Below, piece by piece: positions 24,092-31,075 of a stretch of 34,755 nucleotides of DNA. The DNA lies in NCBI GenBank assembly GCA_030430845.1, contig JAUIKE010000086.1, forward strand, positions 1-34,755, written 5' to 3'. The translations under genes were made by a program, and so were the position numbers. Numbering within the stretch: position 1 is the first letter of the stretch; every line of letters starts with the position of its first letter. Source of the stretch: Bacteroidia bacterium (GTDB lineage: Bacteria > Bacteroidota > Bacteroidia > Chitinophagales > Saprospiraceae). The notes under the pieces were generated by a model. That model was not told the origin of the DNA. It did no database searches and was given only the letters and a program-made list of their open reading frames with translations.

Positions 24092-25504
24092 ATGAGCCAT
24101 TCCATGTATGATTTTGGTATGATCGGACTAGGGGTAATGGGGCGCAACTTTCTGCTTAATGTGGCAGATAATGGGTTTTCCGCCCTGGGCCTCGACCTCG
24201 ATCAGGATAAAGTAAATGCCCTTAGTGAGGAAGCTGAACACCGGACTATAGGAGGCACGACCTCCATGAAGGAATTCGTAGCTCAACTGAAAGCGCCTCG
24301 GAAAATTATGATGTTGGTGCCTGCCGGGAAAGCGGTGGATTCTGTGATCGGGCAACTCCTCGAGTATGTCGACATAGGGGATCTGATCATTGATGGAGGG
24401 AACTCCCATTTTGAGGATACCAACCGGCGGATAAAAGAACTGGCCGGGAAGGGGCTTCATTTTATGGGAGTCGGTGTTTCAGGTGGGGCTGAGGGCGCCC
24501 GGAGAGGCCCGAGCATCATGCCGGGAGGAGATCGGGAAGCTTATCAGATAGTTGCACCTGTACTGGAGGCGGTGTCTGCTAAAGTTAAGGGAGAACCCTG
24601 TGTAGACTATATGGGCGCAACTTCAGCAGGGCATTATGTGAAAATGGTGCATAATGGGATCGAATACGGCCTGATGCAATTGATTGCAGAAGTATATGAT
24701 ATCCTCAGAAGGATCGCTAAGTTGCCCAACGATCAGATCGGAGAAATTTTTGAGGAATGGAATCAAAAAGAATTGCGGTCGTTCCTCATCGAAATCACAG
24801 CGGCTATTTTTTCCCAGCCAGATGAAGAAGGCAATGGGGATTTGATCGATAAGATTCTTGACAAGGCCAAACAAAAAGGTACCGGCAAATGGACGTCTCA
24901 GAGCGCCCTGGACCTGGGGATTCCCATCCCGACCATCGATTCGGCTGTCAGTATGAGGGGTTTGTCTGCCCAAAAAGTCATTCGCCTGAAAGCAGCCGAA
25001 ACCTTTCCGGATGACAATTTCGAACTGGCCGGCATCGATACGAATGTTCTGGTCAAACACTTGCGCGAAACGCTTTATTTTGCTTTTGTGGTGACCTATG
25101 CCCAGGGGTACGCCCAACTGGCAGAAGCCTCTGAAGAATTCGGTTACAACCTGGATATGGAACGTATTGCCAAAATATGGAGAGGCGGTTGCATCATTCG
25201 GGCAGACTTATTGGAAGATATTCGGCGGGCGTTTCAGGAAGAAGAGGTTCCTAATCTGCTGCTTGCCGATGCTTTTCAGGCTGAGATCAACAGAACGCAT
25301 AATTCGGCCCGGCAGATCCTAAAACTGTCGCTCGATTACGGCATTCCCACTATGTGTTTGTCTTCTGCCTTGAATTATTTTGATGCCCTGCGTACGGGTC
25401 GCTTGCCGCTAAACCTGGTACAGGCCCAGCGAGACTTCTTCGGCTCACATACTTATGAGCGAATTGATAAAGGCGGGATTTTTCATACAGAATGGGGAAA
25501 ATAG
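24092..25504 (+). CDS. gnd: 6-phosphogluconate dehydrogenase, decarboxylating
   Basis: A 470-residue NADP+-dependent enzyme that oxidises and decarboxylates 6-phosphogluconate to ribulose 5-phosphate. N-terminal dinucleotide-binding motif MIGLGVMGRNFLLN (10-23); substrate loop GVGVSGGAEGARRGPSIMPGG near 127-147; K and N catalytic residues in HYVKMVHNGIEYG; C-terminal helical domain with the usual RTGRLPLNLVQAQRDFFGSHTYER near the end. Length equals the standard long (470-residue) form. With zwf and pgl it completes the oxidative branch. Its TAG stop is the first three bases of a perfect bidirectional terminator. Confidence 0.97.
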   Translation: MSHSMYDFGMIGLGVMGRNFLLNVADNGFSALGLDLDQDKVNALSEEAEHRTIGGTTSMKEFVAQLKAPRKIMMLVPAGKAVDSVIGQLLEYVDIGDLIIDGGNSHFEDTNRRIKELAGKGLHFMGVGVSGGAEGARRGPSIMPGGDREAYQIVAPVLEAVSAKVKGEPCVDYMGATSAGHYVKMVHNGIEYGLMQLIAEVYDILRRIAKLPNDQIGEIFEEWNQKELRSFLIEITAAIFSQPDEEGNGDLIDKILDKAKQKGTGKWTSQSALDLGIPIPTIDSAVSMRGLSAQKVIRLKAAETFPDDNFELAGIDTNVLVKHLRETLYFAFVVTYAQGYAQLAEASEEFGYNLDMERIAKIWRGGCIIRADLLEDIRRAFQEEEVPNLLLADAFQAEINRTHNSARQILKLSLDYGIPTMCLSSALNYFDALRTGRLPLNLVQAQRDFFGSHTYERIDKGGIFHTEWGK

Positions 25505-25536
25505 CGAAAAAGCGGTCAGAGACCGCTTTTTCGCTA
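25502..25536. terminator. Perfect bidirectional terminator framed by two stop codons
   Basis: TAGCGAAAAAGCGGTC (25502-25517) and GACCGCTTTTTCGCTA (25521-25536) are exact reverse complements around AGA. The first three bases are the gnd stop and the last three, read on the minus strand, are the stop of the FAD enzyme. The T-run lies within the stem on either strand. Confidence 0.85.
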
Positions 25537-26766
25537 TAAGGAATTCAATGCAGCGACCGCTGCATTTCTTCCACTTCTCATGGCGGCGTCCAGGGAAGCG
25601 TTTAGTAGGTAATCACCGGCCAAATAGATATCATCTGTTAAGGTAAAAGAAGTGAACTGCAGGTCAAACCGCATTTCGTCATTGACCGGCAGGGCGTGTG
25701 GAATGTCATAGCGAGCGACGAGCGCAATATCTGCTGCCGTACCGGTTAGTTTTTTTAGGGCGACGGCCACTTCACTTTCAATATCTTCTTTATATTCTGC
25801 ATGGTCTTTTACCGTTACCGAAATTAATGAAGCGCCGCTTTGGCTATAACTGGGGGCTACATCCGTCAGCACGCAGAAGTTATTGATAATGTGTTTGGGG
25901 TTGCTCACCAGTGCAATGGATTTGGCGTTGAGGATGGATTCTTCCGACTGATAATACAAAGTAGTCGTCCCAACGTAATCGAGTTGCTGCCCTTTTAAAT
26001 TGCGCAACAATTTACTGGGGTCGATGGTGATGATAAGCTTGTCGAATTCGATTGGAGCGCCTTGGTCTAATTGAACTTTTTTTCCATCCACCCCTACGAC
26101 TTTTCGGTTCAAATGAAAAGTGGTCTTGTGGAGTTGAGCTTTTAGTTGTTTGGGAATTTCCTCGATGCCCTTTGCCGGTATGGCCGCCAGGCCCTCTCCA
26201 AATTTTTTAAATACAAACTTGAACATGCCCGCTTTAGTTCTGAGGTCGTTTTCGAGAAAAATACCGCCGAAGAAGGGAAAAAAGAAGCGTTCGATAATGG
26301 TATCACTGAAGCCAAAGGACTGAAGAAATTCAAGCGTGGTCTGGTCTTGTTGTAAAAAGAGCATATCTTCTTTTTGACCTTTCAGTCTCTGGGTCAATTT
26401 CCAGATCAGGTATTTATCTTTCATACTACCCACCGGAGAGCTCAGCATACTGAAGGCCTTAGAAGGTTCACGGAGCGGATCACTTACGGTATAATTTTTT
26501 TCTCCGTCAAAAATAATAGCCCCGGTGGAGAATGATTTTAACTTAAGGGCTTCATAATCCAGATATCTTTGTGCTTCCTGATAGGCGGTTAATAATACCT
26601 GAAAACCATGATCCAGGATGAATCCGTCTTTGTGATCAGTTCTGATTCTTCCTCCTACTCGTTCGCCTGCTTCTATCACAATCGGGGCGTATCCTGCTTT
26701 TTCACAGTGTATGGCCGCCACCAGGCCGGATACCCCTCCTCCAATGATTACAATTTTTTGGCTCAT
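25534..26766 (-). CDS. FAD-dependent amine oxidase / phytoene desaturase-like oxidoreductase
   Basis: A 410-residue flavoprotein. The N-terminal Rossmann motif IVIIGGGVSGLVAAIHCEKAG is followed by EAGERVGGRIRTDHKDGFILDHGFQVLL, the usual FAD-binding sequence of the amine oxidase / protoporphyrinogen oxidase / phytoene desaturase superfamily. The C terminus has YLAGDYLLNASLDAAMRSGRNAA, the second FAD contact. There is no membrane anchor. The substrate is not clear: no carotenoid, haem or squalene genes lie nearby. The start at 26766 (MSQKIVIIGGG) puts the Rossmann motif at the N terminus as expected; an in-frame start 42 bp upstream is possible. Convergent with gnd and sharing its terminator. 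Confidence 0.9.
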   Translation of the reverse strand: MSQKIVIIGGGVSGLVAAIHCEKAGYAPIVIEAGERVGGRIRTDHKDGFILDHGFQVLLTAYQEAQRYLDYEALKLKSFSTGAIIFDGEKNYTVSDPLREPSKAFSMLSSPVGSMKDKYLIWKLTQRLKGQKEDMLFLQQDQTTLEFLQSFGFSDTIIERFFFPFFGGIFLENDLRTKAGMFKFVFKKFGEGLAAIPAKGIEEIPKQLKAQLHKTTFHLNRKVVGVDGKKVQLDQGAPIEFDKLIITIDPSKLLRNLKGQQLDYVGTTTLYYQSEESILNAKSIALVSNPKHIINNFCVLTDVAPSYSQSGASLISVTVKDHAEYKEDIESEVAVALKKLTGTAADIALVARYDIPHALPVNDEMRFDLQFTSFTLTDDIYLAGDYLLNASLDAAMRSGRNAAVAALNSL

Positions 26767-26946
26767 TCGTTTGTCTTTTGTGATAAGGGTAAAACTAAGG
26801 AATTTCATTAAAAGTGTTCAAGTGTTCTCAGGACAGAAAATTATTACTCTGGCGAATTGGCAGAAAAATCCAAATAGGTTTAAGTTGGAAATAACTACCT
26901 TACCTCTAAATTTTGCCATATATACGCCAGAACACAAATTCACAAG

Positions 26947-28077
26947 ATGAAACAAATAACCTTAATTTTTGCTTTTGCCTTATTTTTATCGGGCCTTTCG
27001 GCTCAATCCCCAGTTGTAGATAGCCTTCAAGCAGCTCTGGACGCACTAACTCAAAACGAAGGGGTACCTGGAGCTACATTAGCGATTGTATTGGAAGACG
27101 GTCAAATGATCAGCCTGGCAGCCGGCCTGGAAGACAAAGAGAAAAATAAAGAGATGCCGGTTGGCGCACGCATGTTAGCGGGTAGTGTAGGCAAAACCTT
27201 TTTTGGAGCTCTGGCGCTACAGGTCATCCAAGAAAAAGGGATTGACCTGGATAGCAAGGTGATGGGGTGGTTTGGAAATGAAGCCTGGTTTAAGCGTATT
27301 CCTAATGCACAGGATCTGACCATCCGAATGCTGATGAACCATACAACGGGAATTCCACGGCATGTTTTTCAGCCGACCTTCCTTCAGGCGATACAGGACG
27401 AGCCGATGAAAGTGTGGAAACCGGCTGAAATGCTGCAGTATGTACTGGATCTTCCTCCTGTTCATCCGGCTGGTGACGGCTGGGCTTACTCCGATACCAA
27501 TTACATTATTTTGGGTATGCTGGTGGAGAAATGGACGGGCAAAGATTTGTACGACTTGCTGCGGAAACGTATTCTGAAGCCACTCAAATTAAAAAATACA
27601 TTGCCATCCAATACACCGAAACTTAAAGGCCTGGTGCAGGGCTATATTGGAGAACAAAATTTCCTCAACTTACCCAATAAAGTGGTGAAGAAAGGTAAAT
27701 ACGTGATCAACCCCCAATGGGAGTGGACCGGAGGCGGCCTGTTATCAAACGTGGAAGACCTGGCCCACTGGCTAAAGGCCATTCACGAAACCGATGTCAT
27801 CCCCCCGGAAATGTACAAAGAGATGATCCAGCCGGTAGGCTTACGAACGGGTCAACCAGCCGAAATGGGCTACGGCCTGACGACTTTTGTGTTCAAGGCC
27901 CCAACCGGTATTCATTTCGGGCATTCCGGTTTTTTTCCAGGTTATCTGACCAATGTCGAATACGTGAAGGATCAAAAAACAGCCATCGCCGTTCAGTTGA
28001 ATTCTGATCAGGGACCAGGCCGGTCCTTACATGGGTTTTTGGTAGAGATTGCCGGGATTCTGCAAAGGAATCAGTAA
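26947..28077 (+). CDS. Exported serine hydrolase, beta-lactamase family
   Basis: A 376-residue secreted serine hydrolase. Signal peptide MKQITLIFAFALFLSGLSAQ; catalytic SVGK (S80, K83); YSD in GWAYSDTNYIILGML as the Tyr motif; HSG in HFGHSGFFPG as the third motif. It belongs to the same superfamily as the gene at 19338 but is not a close copy: different third motif, no lipobox and no C-terminal extra domain. Probable periplasmic esterase, D-aminopeptidase or cell-wall peptidase; substrate unknown. It stands alone and is followed 28 bp after its stop by copy 3 of the palindromic element. Confidence 0.88.
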   Translation: MKQITLIFAFALFLSGLSAQSPVVDSLQAALDALTQNEGVPGATLAIVLEDGQMISLAAGLEDKEKNKEMPVGARMLAGSVGKTFFGALALQVIQEKGIDLDSKVMGWFGNEAWFKRIPNAQDLTIRMLMNHTTGIPRHVFQPTFLQAIQDEPMKVWKPAEMLQYVLDLPPVHPAGDGWAYSDTNYIILGMLVEKWTGKDLYDLLRKRILKPLKLKNTLPSNTPKLKGLVQGYIGEQNFLNLPNKVVKKGKYVINPQWEWTGGGLLSNVEDLAHWLKAIHETDVIPPEMYKEMIQPVGLRTGQPAEMGYGLTTFVFKAPTGIHFGHSGFFPGYLTNVEYVKDQKTAIAVQLNSDQGPGRSLHGFLVEIAGILQRNQ

Positions 28078-28105
28078 ACGGAACAACTGTCTGAAGATAG
28101 GAGAA

Positions 28106-28259
28106 CCCATAAGGGCAGTCTGCCAAACCCTGCCAAACCCTGCCAAAATCGGACAAAACCGGACAAAACCGGACAAGGGGCTTGCGTCCAAATAAAATTT
28201 TGTGAATCTTGCGGTAGTCACCTGGTGACTCCAAGTCACCAGGTGACTACCGCAAGATT
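28106..28259 (+). repeat. Dispersed palindromic element, copy 3 (longest, inverted)
   Basis: Order on the plus strand: CCCATAAGGG end, six 10-bp units (28121-28180), GGCTTGCGTCC-type linker with AAATAAAATTTT, then perfect 26-bp arms (28205-28230 and 28234-28259) around CCA. Orientation is opposite to copies 1 and 2, but again the decamer side faces the stop of the preceding gene. Two extra decamers account for its greater length over copy 2. Confidence 0.92.
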
Positions 28260-28578
28260 TTCACACTCTACTATTCCTGTAGTGTATCCAGCCCCCTTTA
28301 CCAGCTTTCCCCAAAAGGTTTAACCTCAACTGTAAGTCTAGCTCTATTTACTTCTACACAATTGTTATCTTCCTGTGATTTCTCTGTGATACTTGGCGGG
28401 TACCTTTGAAGTGATATTTATTTCGAAATTATTAAATATGACTTATGGTACACACAATTAGACTTTTAGGATTATTTCTTCACTGATTGACAAAAGTCAT
28501 GGCAGGCATGCTTGGATGATGGATATATTTGTAACACCTAGCCTAGTTCCATTTGTTAACCAAGTAAAACCACCCACC
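28260..28578. other. Long leader or promoter region of the CBS gene
   Basis: 319 bp without a recognisable gene. It holds two boxes matching TAnnTTTG (TACCTTTG 28401-28408, with TTTC 18 bp upstream; TATATTTG 28524-28531) and an AT-rich dyad ATATTTA/TAAATAT (28414-28420, 28433-28439) around TTTCGAAA, just downstream of the first box. The dyad could be an operator. A seven-codon open frame (28438-28461) is too short to call. Confidence 0.4.
28524..28531 (+). promoter_or_regulatory. Possible -7 box for the CBS gene
   Basis: TATATTTG matches TAnnTTTG exactly and would start transcription near 28538, about 40 nt before the ATG at 28579. No -33 TTG lies at the right distance. The box lies within the frame of a longer possible start (28516), which argues for the shorter protein. 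Confidence 0.35.
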
Positions 28579-28983
28579 ATGAGGACATTAGTGAAAGATT
28601 TAATGACCTATCCACTTGTGACGATTCCTGTAGAAAGCAAGGTCACTTATGCCATAGAATTAATGGATCGAAAAAACATCAATTCTTTGGCAGTTGTAGA
28701 TTATCATGAAGGAGTAAAGGTCGTAGGTATCATTACTTCAACGGACTTGCGGAAGATTTCTGATGAGTCGGCATTGGTGAAGGATCATATGAATACCATG
28801 ATTGAAAAAGTTAATAAACAGCAAACGGCCATTTCTGCTGCTCACCGTATGCTCAACGAAGGCGTTCACCATCTGGTAGTCGTCGATCAAGGGAAACCGA
28901 TCGGTATGCTGAGCTCTATCGATTTTGTGCGTATGCTGACTAAAGAGAAAGAACGGTTCAGTTCTAGTGTGATGTTTATATAG
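28579..28983 (+). CDS. Two-CBS-domain protein
   Basis: A 134-residue cytosolic protein made of two CBS motifs: residues 7-60 (DLMTYPLVTIPVESKVTYAIELMDRKNINSLAVVD ... GIITSTDLRK) and 70-128 (HMNTMIEKVNKQQTAISAAHRMLNEGVHHLVVVD ... GMLSSIDFVRML). Paired CBS modules bind adenine nucleotides or S-adenosylmethionine and act as energy or metabolite sensors. No output domain is attached, so it must act on a partner, which the context does not reveal. The ATG at 28579 was preferred; an upstream in-frame ATG at 28516 would add 21 residues with no CBS homology and overlaps a promoter-like box. A strong terminator follows. Confidence 0.9.
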   Translation: MRTLVKDLMTYPLVTIPVESKVTYAIELMDRKNINSLAVVDYHEGVKVVGIITSTDLRKISDESALVKDHMNTMIEKVNKQQTAISAAHRMLNEGVHHLVVVDQGKPIGMLSSIDFVRMLTKEKERFSSSVMFI

Positions 28984-28990
28984 CGTCCTG

Positions 28991-29030
28991 AAAAAAAGCC
29001 CGCCGGCATAGCCGGTGGGCTTTTTTTTTT
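28991..29030 (+). terminator. Strong intrinsic terminator after the CBS gene
   Basis: An A-run plus GCCCGCCGGC (28991-29007) pairs with GCCGGTGGGC plus a T-run (29011-29030) around ATA, with one G-U pair. Eight bp after the CBS stop; the long T-run is on the plus strand. Confidence 0.92.
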
Positions 29031-29053
29031 TAACTTTTATTGGATAAATTGCG

Positions 29054-29878
29054 ATGCAAAAGCTTCAAATAACCAAAAAGCCATATATGTTGCGTCCAGT
29101 TTTATCATTTTTAATCTTCTTTGTTCTTTTTTCTACTTATTCCACTGCACAAATTGTCAATACAGAGGAACTTCGATTCAATGTCGAAGACGAAAAAATA
29201 GTAGGGTTGATTGATCTTGATTTTGGACTTACACGTAATAAGGCGGGTATGTCCATACGTCCTGGTTTGGATGTGCGCTTGGAGTTGAAGAATCCCAAGT
29301 CGAGATGGATCGCGTTGGGAGGATATAACCTTACGCGTTTTACCAACCTGAAAACTCCTGGCTCTCTACCCACTAACTTTACCAATCGGGGCTTTGCTCA
29401 TTTGCGTTACAATTACGATCTGTCACCTAAGGTAACTCTAGAAGCTTTTTCTCAATACCAATTTGATGAGATCCAGGAAATCGACAAGCGTTTTCTCAAT
29501 GGTATAGGGCCAAGACTGCAACTGGCTCAAACTGACTCTGCTTTCCTATACATTGGCGCTTTATACATGTATGAGTATGAGGAAACTTCTGATCAGCCGG
29601 AGGAGATCATTTACAACAACGATAACCGACTCAGTACCTATATCTCTTTTGGCTACCAGTTTAATGAGTATGTGAACATCTCGAACGTGACCTATTTTCA
29701 ACCGAATCTTTCGGATTGGGCTGACTACCGGATCACTTCTAATCTGGCACTGTCGGCAGGGCTCAATCAATGGCTGGCCTTTCGAATCTCCTTCAATCTG
29801 GTATACGACAACCGCCCACCCTTGACAGTACCGCCGGCGATGTACGATCTGTCGACTGGCTTTTCATTTAGGTTTTAG
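29054..29878 (+). CDS. Small outer-membrane beta-barrel protein, DUF481/DUF2490-like
   Basis: A 274-residue exported protein. The signal peptide ends FSTYSTAQ; the mature part is a series of amphipathic beta strands ending in a C-terminal aromatic strand (YDLSTGFSFRF) typical of outer-membrane barrels. Motifs such as FAHLRYNYDLSPKVTLEAFSQYQFDEIQEIDKRFLNGIGPR resemble the DUF481 (YdiY-like) group, whose function is unknown; DUF2490 is the alternative. It stands alone between a strong terminator and a convergent peptidase gene. An internal ATG at 29087 (MLRPVLSFLIFF) would also give a valid signal peptide and leave a more normal leader, so the start is uncertain. Confidence 0.75.
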   Translation: MQKLQITKKPYMLRPVLSFLIFFVLFSTYSTAQIVNTEELRFNVEDEKIVGLIDLDFGLTRNKAGMSIRPGLDVRLELKNPKSRWIALGGYNLTRFTNLKTPGSLPTNFTNRGFAHLRYNYDLSPKVTLEAFSQYQFDEIQEIDKRFLNGIGPRLQLAQTDSAFLYIGALYMYEYEETSDQPEEIIYNNDNRLSTYISFGYQFNEYVNISNVTYFQPNLSDWADYRITSNLALSAGLNQWLAFRISFNLVYDNRPPLTVPPAMYDLSTGFSFRF

Positions 29879-29897
29879 TTAATCAACAAGGGTTTCT

Positions 29898-31067
29898 TTA
29901 ATTAAGCCTTTTATACTTCCTTAATACATTCTTCAACAAATCATGCGGTATGGCATACGCCTTATTCCCGTTAATGCCCTCCATCGTTTCGGCAGCTATC
30001 ATGGCATTGATGATGGCTTCCTCCACAGCATGAGTAGTGGCGTCAAAAAGAGGCGAGATCCGGTCGTTCGGTAAGGATTCGACTTGTACGGTTTCGCTTC
30101 TGTTAAAGGCATTTTCATTAGCCGTGGAGAAGGCCAGGAAAATATCCCCGGAACCATTGCTGCCTCTACCGCCTACCAGGCCAATGCCGAGTGGGACTCT
30201 ATGCACAATGCGTTTCAGTTGATGCGGCAGTAAAGGAGCATCAGTAGCCACAATGACGATGATCGAACCATCTCCATCCTGCCGTCTGGACTGCGGCGGA
30301 GCATGGAATTCATAGTTAAGGGTATCTCTAAGTTCCATTCCAACCGGGACACCGGCAATGGTGAGTTTTTGCTTGGAGCCGAAATTAGCCTGTACCAATA
30401 CGCCGACAGTATAGGACTGGTTATTTATATTTACAAGCCGGGATGAAGTACCTATTCCTCCTTTAAATCCCAGACACATCATGCCGGTGCCGCCTCCTAC
30501 GTTTCCTTCCTCCACTGGGCCGGTTGAGGCATTTTCAATGGCCTCCAATACATGTTCCTCTTTCACATGAAAACCATAAATATCATTCAGAAAGCCGTCA
30601 TAAGTTTCGGCCACAACCGGGTAGGTATACCACCAGTCTTCATTCCCATACCAATTCGTGTTCACATACCACTTTAGCACGGCGTCCCTGACAACTCCCA
30701 CACTATTCGTATTGGTGATCATGATAGGTGTTTCCAGAAATCCGGATTCGGTGACCCAGGTAGTGCCGGTCATTTCGCCGTTACCGTTGAGGCTGTACCA
30801 ATTGGCATAGACTGGATTGAATTTTTTTCCTCTGGGGAAAATAGCGGTGACGCCTGTTCTGATGGGTCCTTTGCCCACTTCATTTTTCCCAGATCCTGAG
30901 ATGATGGTACGGTGACCCACTTCCACCCCTTCAACGTCGGTGATGGCATTGAGTGGCCCGGTTTGGCCGAAGAAAGGGATGCCAAGGTCGCGTGCTCGTG
31001 GTTTTTGGCTGAAAAGTAAAGTGGTGGTTAGCAGACAAAGCAATACAGGAAAAAAGATGTTTTTCAT
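29898..31067 (-). CDS. S58-family peptidase (DmpA-like aminopeptidase)
   Basis: A 389-residue exported peptidase of family S58 (P1 family, L-aminopeptidase/D-esterase). A signal peptide (MKNIFFPVLLCLLTTTLLFSQ) is followed by RDLGIPFFGQTGPLNAITDVEGVEVGH, the typical N terminus. The self-cleavage and nucleophile site is G267-S268 in QDGDGSIIVIVATDAPL, equivalent to Gly-Ser at 249-250 of DmpA; GGVGTG-like glycines are in GGGTGMMCLGFKGGIGTSSR. After autoprocessing it acts as an alpha/beta heterodimer. Possible substrates are D- or beta-amino-acid peptides. Its ATG is 8 bp after the stop of the penicillin-acylase-family gene, so the two share a transcript. Confidence 0.92.
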   Translation of the reverse strand: MKNIFFPVLLCLLTTTLLFSQKPRARDLGIPFFGQTGPLNAITDVEGVEVGHRTIISGSGKNEVGKGPIRTGVTAIFPRGKKFNPVYANWYSLNGNGEMTGTTWVTESGFLETPIMITNTNSVGVVRDAVLKWYVNTNWYGNEDWWYTYPVVAETYDGFLNDIYGFHVKEEHVLEAIENASTGPVEEGNVGGGTGMMCLGFKGGIGTSSRLVNINNQSYTVGVLVQANFGSKQKLTIAGVPVGMELRDTLNYEFHAPPQSRRQDGDGSIIVIVATDAPLLPHQLKRIVHRVPLGIGLVGGRGSNGSGDIFLAFSTANENAFNRSETVQVESLPNDRISPLFDATTHAVEEAIINAMIAAETMEGINGNKAYAIPHDLLKNVLRKYKRLN

Positions 31068-31075
31068 TATTTATA

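Noticed and set aside
19338..28077. The two serine hydrolases considered as antibiotic-resistance beta-lactamases
   Set aside because: The SxxK, Tyr and HxG motifs define a wide superfamily of esterases and peptidases; neither gene has features specific to AmpC.
28121..28180. Tandem repeats considered as a CRISPR array
   Set aside because: Units are 10 bp, contiguous and without spacers; no cas genes are present.
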